Origin: Spirochaetia bacterium
Lineage (GTDB): Bacteria; Spirochaetota; Spirochaetia; Treponematales; Breznakiellaceae
DNA length: 53,670 nucleotides
NCBI GenBank assembly: GCA_025997675.1
Contig: BNUX01000009.1
Span: forward strand, 1-53,670
Direction: 5' to 3'
In this document: piece by piece, positions 8,282 through 16,093 of the stretch
Position numbering within the stretch: the first letter of the stretch is position 1
Layout: every line of letters starts with the position of its first letter
Notes under the pieces: generated by a model
The model's database searches: none
Seen by the model: only the letters and a program-made list of their open reading frames with translations
Told to the model about the DNA's origin: nothing
Position numbers and translations under genes: made by a program

Positions 8282-9186
8282 TTTTTCAAAATCCATGCGT
8301 CAATGGCCAGAACCGGTAGCTCAATCAGGGGGCCTATCACCAGGACCAGGGAAATCACCGGCCGCTGTGGAAAGGTGACGGCGGCAATGGCCAGGGCTAC
8401 CGGTGAATTACGGGCCTGAGTGGTGAAGAGCAGGGGGATAGTGTCCTTAAAGGGCAGCTTTAATAGGCGGCCGGTAAACAGGGCCAGGAAAAAATTGACA
8501 ATAAAGAAGATAATCAGCGGGGGAAAGATGCTGACAAAGAGGCCGGGGTTTGCCAAAAGGAGTGTGCCCTGGGATGCGAACATGGCGAGTACCGCCAGGC
8601 AGAGAAAGAAAAGCTGTATCGTGTCGGAATAAGCGGTAAGCAGTTTTCCTATCATAAACTTTACAATATTGGCGGATACCAGGGGAATTACCAGCACCAG
8701 CAGGATACTGGTGAGGATGCTTCCGGCGCTGAAGCTCACGGCATCCCCCATGAACAGCAACAGGTACACCGGCAGCAGACAGATTTGCAGGATCAGGTTC
8801 AGGGGCAGCAGTGAGGAGCCCAGGCTTACATTGCCCCCGGCCATGCCGGTGAAGATGAGGTACCAGTCGGTACAGGGGGTTACCATGAGCATGATGAACC
8901 CGGTTTGCAGGTCTATTTCGCCCGCCATGAACAAGGCGCCCAGGATGAAGGTGAACATCGGGGTCCAGATAAAGTTGATGCCCAGGGCCGCCAGGGAGAA
9001 GCGGATATTGCTAAAGGACCGTTTGATTTCCCTGATGTCCACCGCGAGGAATACAAAGAACAGGAGGATCATCAGGAAAACTTCTATTAGACCGCCTGCC
9101 CGGGACGCGATAGACGGGCTGAACCGGCCAAGCAGGATGCCCGCCAAGGCGGAGGCGATGATGATCAGGGGCTGGAGTTTTGCCAT
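8263..9186 (-). CDS. BASS/ACR3-like transporter
   Basis: 307 aa with about ten hydrophobic segments in two repeats, as in the bile acid:sodium symporter / ACR3 arsenite superfamily. The sequence MVTPCTDWYLIFTGMAGGN near residues 115-134 is the family's conserved Cys-containing crossover segment. ACR3 proteins export arsenite through such a cysteine, but sulfur-linked relatives of this superfamily also exist. Here the gene lies among sulfur genes, so a sulfur-containing anion or organic acid is as plausible as arsenite. There is no arsR nearby. The substrate is unassigned. Confidence 0.65.
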   Translation of the reverse strand: MAKLQPLIIIASALAGILLGRFSPSIASRAGGLIEVFLMILLFFVFLAVDIREIKRSFSNIRFSLAALGINFIWTPMFTFILGALFMAGEIDLQTGFIMLMVTPCTDWYLIFTGMAGGNVSLGSSLLPLNLILQICLLPVYLLLFMGDAVSFSAGSILTSILLVLVIPLVSANIVKFMIGKLLTAYSDTIQLFFLCLAVLAMFASQGTLLLANPGLFVSIFPPLIIFFIVNFFLALFTGRLLKLPFKDTIPLLFTTQARNSPVALAIAAVTFPQRPVISLVLVIGPLIELPVLAIDAWILKNQIKYM

Positions 9187-9224
9187 GGGGTCATCATAGC
9201 ATATTCACCGCTGCCTGAGAACAC

Positions 9225-9261
9225 AAAAAACCCACCGCCTAACCAATCGGTCAAGCGGCGG
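9225..9261 (-). terminator. Intrinsic terminator of the ferredoxin gene
   Basis: On the minus strand, CCGCC pairs with GGCGG, with an inner TTGACC/GGTTAG arm, followed by GTGGG and six T. It lies just past the ferredoxin stop codon. Confidence 0.7.
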
Positions 9262-9293
9262 TCATGAGAATGGTTGATACCGGTACGCTTCCC

Positions 9294-9740
9294 TTACGAA
9301 GCCTTGGCGTCATCCTTGATGTACAGCACGTTCTGGGGACAGGCTTTGGCGCAGATACCACAGGCTATGCACTTACTGGGGGTCGGCTTGTCTGCGGCCT
9401 TGACCAGCACATGGAAGGGACAGGCCTCGACGCACTTGCCGCAGTCCACGCAGAGCTTCTTGTCAATCATGAACACGCCCTGAGCGTTTGCGGTTATGGC
9501 CTTCTTTTCACAAGACTCGGCGCACTTCCCGCACTGTACACAGGTGGTGATCTTGATTTTGCTTGGGTCGTTTTTACTCGGCCCAACGTGGATACAGGTC
9601 AGCGCCTGTGCCGGGGTGTTTGTCCCCTTGGTGAAAGCAGCCTGGTTGCTTGCGCCCTTGTAGAAGGCCTGGACACAGACATTCTCACAGGTCAGGCAGT
9701 ACATACAGGTTTCCGGATTCTGAACAGCTAATTTCTTCAT
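9294..9740 (-). CDS. Polyferredoxin with four 4Fe-4S motifs
   Basis: 148 aa, 16 or more cysteines. Four motifs: CMYCLTCENVC near residue 12 (the fourth ligand may be C-terminal to it or come from C in QALTCIHV), CVQCGKCAESC near 67, CVDCGKCVEACP near 93 and CIACGICAKACP near 123. It is a soluble electron carrier with no signal peptide. It is transcribed alone from its own promoter, divergently from the cysteine operon, and is preceded by GGAGAG. Its partners are unknown; the formate dehydrogenase/hydrogenase genes 6.5 kb away are candidates, as is the sulfur operon. Confidence 0.8.
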   Translation of the reverse strand: MKKLAVQNPETCMYCLTCENVCVQAFYKGASNQAAFTKGTNTPAQALTCIHVGPSKNDPSKIKITTCVQCGKCAESCEKKAITANAQGVFMIDKKLCVDCGKCVEACPFHVLVKAADKPTPSKCIACGICAKACPQNVLYIKDDAKAS

Positions 9741-9774
9741 TGGTTACTCTCCATTATTTTCCCGCGATGTACAT

Positions 9775-9804
9775 AGTCTACCCGCAGTTTGAATACTCTG
9801 TCAA
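9775..9804 (-). promoter_or_regulatory. Promoter of the ferredoxin gene
   Basis: Minus strand: TTGACA (9804-9799), an 18-bp spacer, then TAGACT (9780-9775). It lies 35 bp before the ferredoxin ATG. Confidence 0.65.
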
Positions 9805-9830
9805 GTAAAACTTATTCCCTATTAGTGCTA

Positions 9831-9860
9831 TGGACATTATAGTATACGATGCGCTATAAT
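9831..9860 (+). promoter_or_regulatory. Promoter of the cysteine/encapsulin operon
   Basis: TGGACA (9831-9836), an 18-bp spacer, TATAAT (9855-9860). If used, transcription would begin around 9867, so the first gene would be read almost without a leader from the ATGATG at 9870-9875. No other good promoter is seen up to 15974, which supports one operon. Confidence 0.55.
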
Positions 9861-9869
9861 TGGGATCTA

Positions 9870-10781
9870 ATGATGAATATCCTTGATTTGGTGGGGAATA
9901 CGCCCCTCCTGGAGTTGAAGAAGATTGCAGAGGATATCCCCGGGGTGTCCCTGTTTGCCAAGGCGGAGTTCTGCAACCCCAGCGGTTCCGTGAAGGACCG
10001 GGCTGCCAGGGCGATGATCCTTGCCGGGCTGGAGCAGGGCGCCCTTGTGCCGGGGAAGACCATCATTGATGCCTCAAGCGGCAATACGGGGATCGCCTAT
10101 TCCATGATTGGGGCGGCTTTGTCGTATCCGGTGCGGGTCTATCTGCCCGCCAATGCCGGCGCCGAGCGGAAGCGGATCATGCGGTGCTACCATGCGGAGA
10201 TCGTCGAAACCAGCCCCCTGGAAAGTTCCGACGGCGCTTTTCTGGCGGTCAAGGAGGCGGTTGCGAAGGACCCGGACCGGTATTTCTTTCCCAACCAGTA
10301 TAACAACGATGCCAATTGGCGGGCCCACTATAACTCCACCGGTGTTGAGATTTGGGAGCAAACCGGGGGTAGGGTGACCCACTTTATCACCGGTCTGGGG
10401 ACTTCCGGTACCTTTATGGGGACCTCCCGGCGGCTGAAGGAATATAACAAGGCTATCCACGTCTACGCGGTGCAGCCCGATTCCCCCTTCCACGGCATTG
10501 AGGGGACCAAGCATATGGGGAGCACCATCAAGCCGGGGATCTACGACGAAACCCTGCCCGAGGGCATTGTGGAGGTGGACACCGAGTCCGCCTACGCCAT
10601 GACCCGGCGGCTTGCCCGTGAGGAGGGGCTCCTGGTGGGGATCAGCGCCGGGGCCAATGTGGTTGGCGCACTCCGGCTTGGGCGGAACGTGCCCAAGGGC
10701 TCGGTGGTGGTCACCGTTTTGGGGGACAGCGGGGCGCGGTATCTGTCGGACCATTTCTGGGATGATGGGGGAGCATCATGA
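9870..10781 (+). CDS. cysM: Cysteine synthase, CysM type (PLP)
   Basis: 303 aa. Fold-type II PLP enzyme. The motif NPSGSVKDRAARAMI near residues 35-49 holds the PLP lysine, SSGNTGIAYSMIGA the substrate loop, and GLGTSGTFMGTSRRLKEYN the phosphate-binding loop. VTVLGDSGARYLSDHFW at the end resembles mycobacterial CysM, which accepts sulfur from the CysO thiocarboxylate rather than from free sulfide. The family adds sulfur to O-acetylserine or O-phosphoserine. A serine acetyltransferase ends this operon, favouring O-acetylserine. I chose the ATG at 9870 (or 9873) over the one at 9849, because the latter lies upstream of the likely -10 box and GGGA precedes the former. It overlaps the next gene by 4 bp. 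Confidence 0.85.
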   Translation: MMNILDLVGNTPLLELKKIAEDIPGVSLFAKAEFCNPSGSVKDRAARAMILAGLEQGALVPGKTIIDASSGNTGIAYSMIGAALSYPVRVYLPANAGAERKRIMRCYHAEIVETSPLESSDGAFLAVKEAVAKDPDRYFFPNQYNNDANWRAHYNSTGVEIWEQTGGRVTHFITGLGTSGTFMGTSRRLKEYNKAIHVYAVQPDSPFHGIEGTKHMGSTIKPGIYDETLPEGIVEVDTESAYAMTRRLAREEGLLVGISAGANVVGALRLGRNVPKGSVVVTVLGDSGARYLSDHFWDDGGAS

Positions 10782-11203
10782 TCATCCTTTCCAGAGACCG
10801 AGAGGATGCTATCCGCAGGGAAGGTGAGCGAGCCTATCCCAACGAGTGCTGCGGTATTATACTGGGCAGGATTACCGATGATAATAACCGGGTGGCGGAG
10901 GATATCATCCCCATCGAGAATGCACGGGAGGCGGGGGAACAGTACCACCGTTTCCGGATAGAGCCGGAGGATTTGATGAAGGCGGAACTGGCGGCCCGGA
11001 AGCGCAAACTGGATGTGCTGGGGTTTTACCATTCCCATCCGGACCACCCGGCAAAGCCTTCGGACTATGACAAGGAACATGCCCTGCCATACTATTCTTA
11101 CATCATTACGGCGGTGGATAAGGGAAAGGCCGGGGATTTTACCAGTTGGGAACTGAAGGCGGACCGGTCGGAATTTGTGCAGGAACACATTAAGCGGCTT
11201 TAA
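10778..11203 (+). CDS. mec: JAMM/MPN+ metalloprotease, Mec-like
   Basis: 141 aa. It carries the full JAMM zinc motif: Glu of PNECCG near residue 23, then HSHP near 88-91, and Ser-x2-Asp in KPSDYD. In Mycobacterium the homologue Mec cuts cysteine off the CysO-cysteine adduct; in Wolinella a related enzyme (HcyD) trims the C-terminus of a sulfur carrier. The next gene encodes a CysO-like carrier with seven residues after its GG, so this protease could do both jobs: maturation and product release. It is coupled to cysM through ATGA. It has no membrane segment and should act in the cytoplasm. Confidence 0.85.
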   Translation: MIILSRDREDAIRREGERAYPNECCGIILGRITDDNNRVAEDIIPIENAREAGEQYHRFRIEPEDLMKAELAARKRKLDVLGFYHSHPDHPAKPSDYDKEHALPYYSYIITAVDKGKAGDFTSWELKADRSEFVQEHIKRL

Positions 11204-11215
11204 GGAGGACAAAGT

Positions 11216-11509
11216 ATGACGGTTACCATTTTGATACCCACGGCACTGAGGAGCTTTACGGATCGTAAGGCCGAGGTGAGCGCCGAGGGAACTACCGTGG
11301 GGGAGGCGATTAATAATTTTGCCGATGCCTACCCGGACATTAAACAGCATCTCTACCAGGGGACGGAACTGCGGTCCTTCATCAACGTGTTTGTGGGAGA
11401 GGACAACATCAAGAAGCTCCAGGGGTTGGACACAGCAATTGCCGACGGGGGAACCATTATGCTGGTGCCGGCCATTGCGGGGGGCGCTAATGGCAGAGAG
11501 TGTTATTAA
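11216..11509 (+). CDS. cysO: CysO-like sulfur-carrier protein (ThiS/MoaD fold)
   Basis: 97 aa, ubiquitin-like fold. It aligns well by eye with mycobacterial CysO: TVTILIPTALRSFT at the start, ATAIADGG-type TAIADGGTIMLVPAIAGG near the end. Gly89-Gly90 is the expected site of adenylation and thiocarboxylation, but seven residues (ANGRECY) follow it. These are encoded in the 20-bp overlap with moeZ and must be removed before the carrier can work, presumably by the JAMM protease encoded upstream. AAGGAGG lies six bases before the ATG. The expected role is to carry sulfur as -COSH from the MoeZ-like enzyme to CysM. Confidence 0.88.
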   Translation: MTVTILIPTALRSFTDRKAEVSAEGTTVGEAINNFADAYPDIKQHLYQGTELRSFINVFVGEDNIKKLQGLDTAIADGGTIMLVPAIAGGANGRECY

Positions 11510-12662
11510 GGAAAGAACATTAACGGATCTCACCAACGAAGAGATAGGCCGGTATAGCCGGCATCTGCTCCTAGCCGAGGTGGGCATTGAGGGGCAGAAG
11601 CGGCTCAAGGCGTCGCGGGTACTCATTGTGGGGACCGGCGGGTTGGGCGCCCCGCTGGCCTTGTACCTTGCGGCGGCGGGGGTAGGGAAGCTGGGGATTG
11701 TGGACTTCGATTTTGTAGAGGAGTCAAACCTTCAGCGGCAGGTGATCCACGGGACCCGTGATGTGGGGCGGCCTAAGGTGGCCTCCGCCAAGGACCGGAT
11801 CAAGAGTATCAATCCGTATTGTGATGTTGTTATCTATAATACTATGCTCTCAAGTGAAAACGCCCTGGACATCCTGAAGGACTACGATGTGGTGGCCGAC
11901 GGTACGGACAACTATCAAACCCGCTACCTGGTGAACGACGCCTGCGTGCTCCTGGGCATCCCCAATGTGTATGGCTCCATCTTCCAGTTTGAAGGGCAGG
12001 CTTCGGTGTTCTATGCCAAGGAAGGCCCCTGCTACCGCTGCCTCTATCCGGAACCGCCCCCGCCGGGACTGGTCCCCTCCTGCGCCGAGGGTGGCGTGGT
12101 TGGCGTTTTGCCGGGCATCGTGGGTACCATCCAGGCCAACGAGGTGATCAAGCTTATTGTGGGGGGCGGGGACAGTCTTACCGGGCGGCTCCTCCTCTTT
12201 GATTCCTGGAAGATGAAGTTCCGGGAACTCAAGCTGGACAAGGACCCCCAGTGCCCCATTTGCGGCAAGGAGCCCACCATCCATGAGCTTATCGACTACG
12301 AGCAATTCTGCGGCCTCAAGAAGAGTACCACCGAGGAACCCGTGGAGACCATCACCGCAACGGAATTGAAACAGCGGTTGGATGAGAACGAGCCTATCCA
12401 GATAATCGACACCAGGGAGCCCCATGAGCGGGCTATCGTCAAATTTCCCGAGGCTAAGGCTATCCCCCTGGGGCAGATGGCCCGGCGTATCGATGAGTTT
12501 GACCCGGCAATCGATGCGGTGTTCATTTGCAAGATCGGGCAGCGGAGTATCTTCGCTATCCGGGCATTACGGGAGGCGGGCTATACCGGCCGGCTTCTGA
12601 ATCTTAAGGACGGCATAAACGCCTGGGCACGGGAGGTTGATACCTCCCTCCCGGTTTATTAA
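11490..12662 (+). CDS. moeZ: MoeZ-like E1 adenylyltransferase fused to rhodanese
   Basis: 390 aa, very close in length to mycobacterial MoeZ. The N-terminal ThiF/MoeB domain has the ATP loop GTGGLGAPLALYLAAAGVG, the RYSRHLLLAEVG leader, and the conserved CYRCLYPEPPPPGLVPSCAE block that holds zinc ligands and the active-site Cys. CPIC near residue 255 completes the zinc site. The C-terminal ~110 residues are a rhodanese domain (IIDTREPHER) with catalytic Cys in CKIGQRS. It should adenylate the GG end of the CysO-like carrier and pass on persulfide sulfur. The start is the ATG at 11490; the longer open frame upstream only shadows cysO. The persulfide donor is probably the desulfurase encoded two genes on. 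Confidence 0.9.
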   Translation: MAESVIKERTLTDLTNEEIGRYSRHLLLAEVGIEGQKRLKASRVLIVGTGGLGAPLALYLAAAGVGKLGIVDFDFVEESNLQRQVIHGTRDVGRPKVASAKDRIKSINPYCDVVIYNTMLSSENALDILKDYDVVADGTDNYQTRYLVNDACVLLGIPNVYGSIFQFEGQASVFYAKEGPCYRCLYPEPPPPGLVPSCAEGGVVGVLPGIVGTIQANEVIKLIVGGGDSLTGRLLLFDSWKMKFRELKLDKDPQCPICGKEPTIHELIDYEQFCGLKKSTTEEPVETITATELKQRLDENEPIQIIDTREPHERAIVKFPEAKAIPLGQMARRIDEFDPAIDAVFICKIGQRSIFAIRALREAGYTGRLLNLKDGINAWAREVDTSLPVY

Positions 12663-12680
12663 ATACAAAGGAGTTATACG

Positions 12681-13631
12681 ATGGCAGAAAAGGATGCATT
12701 GAATGCATTAGGAAAGGAAGCGGCTTCTCAGCTTGCGAACGTTACGAAGACCCCGCCCCAATACGGCGCGCTGACCCCCCGGTGGCTTACCAAGGTTCTG
12801 GAGTTCAAGGGGCTGGAAGCGGGTATCTACCGGGTGAACAGGGTTGTTGAAGGGGATGCTCCCCTGGACGCGCTGTGCAGTCAGGACCCTTCAAAGGTGG
12901 AGATTCCCAAGGGTTATGTGGAATATCAGTCCAAACCCCGGGAGTATCAGCTCAATTCCATTGCCACCATCATCAATGTGGATACCAAGGTTTCGGACGT
13001 GTACAGCGCTCCCTTCGATCAGGTGAAGGAACAACTTGCCCTGGGCATTGAAAGCCTCAAGGAACGGCAGGAGAGCCAGATCATCAACAGTGATGATTAC
13101 GGTTTGCTGAAAAATGTTACCGACACTCAACGCCTTCAGGCCCGGTATGGCCGTCCCATGCCGGACGATCTGGACGAACTGATCTCCAAGGTGTGGAAGG
13201 ATCCCTCCTTCTTCCTGGCCCACCCCCGTGCCATCGCGGCCTTCGAGCGTGAATGTACCCGCCGGGGCGTTCCGCCGGTCACCGTGAACATTGCCGGCGG
13301 TACCTTTATTGCGTGGCGGGGTATCCCCATCATCCCCACCAACAAACTGTTTGTGGACGGCCTCAAGAATCCCAAGGGCAAGGCGGGGAAAACCAACATC
13401 CTCCTGGTCCGTACCGGCGAGGCCAAGCGGGGCGTTATCGGCCTTTACCAGGCGGGGCTTCCCGGTGAACAGTCGCGGGGCCTTTCGGTACGGTTCCGGG
13501 GCATCGACGACAACGGCGTTGCGTCCTATCTCCTTTCCCTGTACTGCTCCGCCGCCATCCTCGCGGATGATGCCGTTGGAGTATTGGAAGAAGTAGAGGT
13601 GGGTGATTACTATGACTACCCCCTCAACTAA
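12681..13631 (+). CDS. Family 2A encapsulin shell protein (SrpI-like)
   Basis: 316 aa, the usual length of family 2A (SrpI-type) encapsulins, which have the HK97 phage-capsid fold and build ~24-nm protein shells. Recognisable stretches are LTPRWLTKVLEFKGLEAG near 33-50, EYQLNSIATIINVDT near 90-104, DPSFFLAHPRAIAAFERE near 174-191, RRGVPPVTVNIAGG, and GVIGLYQAGLPGEQSRG followed by SVRFRGIDDNG near the C-terminus. Known family 2A shells enclose a cysteine desulfurase that carries an N-terminal loading extension, and exactly such a gene follows with a 20-bp overlap. GGAG lies 9 bp before the ATG. The shell may store sulfur or shield persulfide chemistry; its role in this organism is inferred. 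Confidence 0.9.
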   Translation: MAEKDALNALGKEAASQLANVTKTPPQYGALTPRWLTKVLEFKGLEAGIYRVNRVVEGDAPLDALCSQDPSKVEIPKGYVEYQSKPREYQLNSIATIINVDTKVSDVYSAPFDQVKEQLALGIESLKERQESQIINSDDYGLLKNVTDTQRLQARYGRPMPDDLDELISKVWKDPSFFLAHPRAIAAFERECTRRGVPPVTVNIAGGTFIAWRGIPIIPTNKLFVDGLKNPKGKAGKTNILLVRTGEAKRGVIGLYQAGLPGEQSRGLSVRFRGIDDNGVASYLLSLYCSAAILADDAVGVLEEVEVGDYYDYPLN

Positions 13632-15030
13632 GGAACCTGCGGGACTTCCGTCTGCGGAGGAGATTGCCGCGCTGGCTGCGGCCTACTTCCCGGAGTTTGC
13701 TGAGCCGATACCGGAGTCGGCGGCCTTTGCACCCAGGGTGCTGTCCAAGGACCATCCCTTCCCCGAGGGGATACTGCCGCCGGCTTCACCAGCGCCGGGA
13801 CACCGTATCTATGTGGGGACCCGGGAACTGTCGGCGATACGGAAGGACTTTCCCATACTGTCGGAAAAGGTAAATGGCCGGGACCTGGTGTGGCTGGATA
13901 ACGCCGCTACTACCCAACGGCCCCGGCAGGTGATCGACAGGCTTACCTACTATTACGAACACGAAAACTCCAATATCCACCGGGGAGCCCATGAACTGGC
14001 CGCCCGGTCCACCGATGCCTACGAAGCGGCACGGGGAAAGGTTGCCCGGTTTATCGGCGCCCCCGGTCCCGATAACATAGTGTTTGTGCGGGGCACCACC
14101 GAGGGGATCAACCTTGTAGCCCAGGCCTATGTAAAGCAATACCTCCGGAGCGGGGACGAGATCATTCTCACCATGCTGGAACACCATGCCAACATCGTGC
14201 CCTGGCAGCTTATTGCAGAGGAAACCGGGGCGGTGATACGGGTTGCGCCCATCGACAAGACCGGGCAGTTAATCATTTCGGAATATACCCGACTCTTTAA
14301 CCACCGCACCAAGTTTGTGGCGGCTGCCCAGGTGTCCAATGCCCTGGGGACCATTGTCCCGGTGGAGGAACTTGTCCACATCGCCCACGCACAGGGGGTG
14401 CGGGTTCTCATTGACGGCGCACAATCGGTGTCACATATACCGGTGAATGTTACGGCTCTTGATGCGGACTTCTTCGTGTTTTCGGGGCACAAGATATTTG
14501 CCCCAACGGGGATAGGGGTTGTGTACGGAAAGGCCGATGTGCTGGAGGCGGCCCGGCCCTACCAGGGCGGCGGCAACATGATCGCCGACGTGACCTTTGA
14601 GCGGACCCTGTACCAGGCGCCGCCTTCTAAGTTTGAAGCAGGCACGGGAAACATCGCCGATGCGGTGGGACTCGGTGCGGCCTTGGATTATGTCGGCGGG
14701 ATTGGCATGGCGAACATCGGCGCCTATGAGCATGAACTGGTTCAGTACGGCATGAAAGAATTAGCAAAAGTGCCGGGGTTGCGGCTTATCGGTACGGCCC
14801 CGCTCAAGGCCAGTGTGCTTTCCTTTGTGCTGGAGGGCTACGAAAACGAAGAGGTGGGCAAGTACCTGAACACCCAGGGCATCGCGGTTCGGGCAGGGCA
14901 TCACTGCGCCCAGCCGGTGCTGCGGAGTTTCGCCCTGGAAGGTACGGTGCGGCCCTCGGTGGCGTTCTACAACACCCCCGGCGAAATTGAGGTCCTGGTG
15001 CGGGCATTGCATACATTGGTGAGGCGGTAG
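13612..15030 (+). CDS. SufS-type cysteine desulfurase, encapsulin cargo
   Basis: 472 aa against ~405 for free SufS. The extra ~75 residues lie at the N-terminus: low-complexity, Pro/Ala-rich, with a short amphipathic helix (AEEIAALAAAYF, 15-26) that looks like a shell-docking element. The SufS core begins near Ile76 (IRKDFPIL). It has LDNAATTQRP, the NSNIHRGAHELA motif, PLP Lys294 in SGHKIFAPTG and catalytic Cys432 in RAGHHCAQP, so it should be active. It takes sulfur (or selenium) from cysteine or selenocysteine to form a Cys persulfide. I chose ATG 13612, eight bases behind GAGGTGGG, over the GTG at 13603. The desulfurase of the shell gene directly upstream is the known cargo class of family 2A encapsulins. 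Confidence 0.9.
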   Translation: MTTPSTKEPAGLPSAEEIAALAAAYFPEFAEPIPESAAFAPRVLSKDHPFPEGILPPASPAPGHRIYVGTRELSAIRKDFPILSEKVNGRDLVWLDNAATTQRPRQVIDRLTYYYEHENSNIHRGAHELAARSTDAYEAARGKVARFIGAPGPDNIVFVRGTTEGINLVAQAYVKQYLRSGDEIILTMLEHHANIVPWQLIAEETGAVIRVAPIDKTGQLIISEYTRLFNHRTKFVAAAQVSNALGTIVPVEELVHIAHAQGVRVLIDGAQSVSHIPVNVTALDADFFVFSGHKIFAPTGIGVVYGKADVLEAARPYQGGGNMIADVTFERTLYQAPPSKFEAGTGNIADAVGLGAALDYVGGIGMANIGAYEHELVQYGMKELAKVPGLRLIGTAPLKASVLSFVLEGYENEEVGKYLNTQGIAVRAGHHCAQPVLRSFALEGTVRPSVAFYNTPGEIEVLVRALHTLVRR

Positions 15031-15974
15031 TGGGAATGACCGATAATACCCGGATAAAGAAGCTGGTGGAATCACTGCTTCAAAGTTACGAGGATCACGA
15101 AGAGATTATTAAGGTTGACATGGGATACCAGATGAACCGGAGCGTGATTATCGAAATGATAGAAAAACTGCGGAGCCTTCTCTTTCCGGGTTATTTTGGG
15201 AAGAAAGGGATTTCCGCGGGCTCTCTGGAGTACTACGCCGGGGACCTCTTGGAGGAGGTGAGCTTCTCTCTCTCTCTGCAGATTGCCCGTGCTATCCGGC
15301 ATGTGGCGGAGTACGCCGGGGCGGAGACAAAAACCGTCGACAACCTGGCGGAGGAACTTGCCTATGCCTTCCTGGCGAAGCTGCCGGAAATCCGGGATTA
15401 TCTTGCTATGGATGTTTCCGCCGCCTACGACGGAGACCCTGCGGCATTCAGCAAGGACGAGATCATCTCCTCCTATCCCGGCATCTACGCCATCATGGTG
15501 AGCCGCCTGGCCCATGAACTCTACAAGCTGCATGTTCCCCTGATCCCCCGGATCATGACCGAACACGCCCACAATGTTACCGGCGTGGACATACACCCCG
15601 GGGCGACCATCGGGCATCATTTTTTTATTGATCATGGTACGGGAATCGTTATCGGCGAAACCACGGTGATAGGCAACTTTGTAAAGCTCTACCAGGGGGT
15701 TACCCTGGGCGCCCTTTCCACCCGCGGCGGTCAGGTGTTGAAGGACGTGAAACGCCACCCCACCATCGAGGACCATGTGACCATCTATTCCGGGGCTTCA
15801 ATCCTGGGGGGCGACACGGTTATCGGCGAAGGGGTTATTATCGGCAGCAATGCTTTTGTTACCAAGTCGGTACCGGAAATGACCAAGGTTAGTGTTAAAA
15901 ACCCGGAACTTCAGTTCAAGTCCGGGGAGCAGAAAGAGTTCCTGCAGGATGACTTTTTTGATTATATGATCTAG
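15030..15974 (+). CDS. cysE: Serine O-acetyltransferase
   Basis: 314 aa. An N-terminal helical domain (1-190) is followed by a left-handed beta-helix of hexapeptide repeats: GVDIHPGATIGHHFFIDHG, GIVIGETTVIGNFVKLYQG, and SGASILGGDTVIGEG. The catalytic His/Asp pair is in HFFIDHGTGIVIGE. It makes O-acetylserine from serine and acetyl-CoA, the acceptor for CysM. Serine acetyltransferases are known neighbours of family 2A encapsulins. The GTG at 15030 overlaps the desulfurase stop by one base; an ATG at 15036 is an alternative. The protein ends with an unusual acidic/aromatic tail (DDFFDYMI). It is probably the last gene of the operon. Confidence 0.9.
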   Translation: MGMTDNTRIKKLVESLLQSYEDHEEIIKVDMGYQMNRSVIIEMIEKLRSLLFPGYFGKKGISAGSLEYYAGDLLEEVSFSLSLQIARAIRHVAEYAGAETKTVDNLAEELAYAFLAKLPEIRDYLAMDVSAAYDGDPAAFSKDEIISSYPGIYAIMVSRLAHELYKLHVPLIPRIMTEHAHNVTGVDIHPGATIGHHFFIDHGTGIVIGETTVIGNFVKLYQGVTLGALSTRGGQVLKDVKRHPTIEDHVTIYSGASILGGDTVIGEGVIIGSNAFVTKSVPEMTKVSVKNPELQFKSGEQKEFLQDDFFDYMI

Positions 15975-15990
15975 AAATGGAGCTGGTAGG

Positions 15991-16080
15991 AGGGTCTTAG
16001 ACTAGCTAGTCGAAGGGTCTTAGACTAGCTAGTCGAAGGGTCTTAGTCTAGCTAGTCGAAGGGTCTTAGACTAGCTAGTC
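15991..16080. repeat. 23-bp tandem repeat, four units
   Basis: Units begin at 15991, 16014, 16037 and 16060. Each carries the 12-bp palindrome GACTAGCTAGTC (one copy GTCTAGCTAGTC). The spacing puts the palindromes about two helical turns apart, which would suit cooperative binding of a dimeric protein. The array lies 50-140 bp upstream of the first fdhF promoter. Confidence 0.85.
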
Positions 16081-16093
16081 GGTGGATATCATT

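Noticed and set aside
8263..9186. Arsenite exporter of an ars operon
   Set aside because: The ACR3-like Cys segment is there, but there is no arsR, arsC or arsA nearby and the surroundings are sulfur genes, so the substrate is left open.
11319..11489. Longer N-terminus of the MoeZ-like protein
   Set aside because: The extra 57 codons are a shadow of the carrier gene, and homologues begin near the ATG at 11490.
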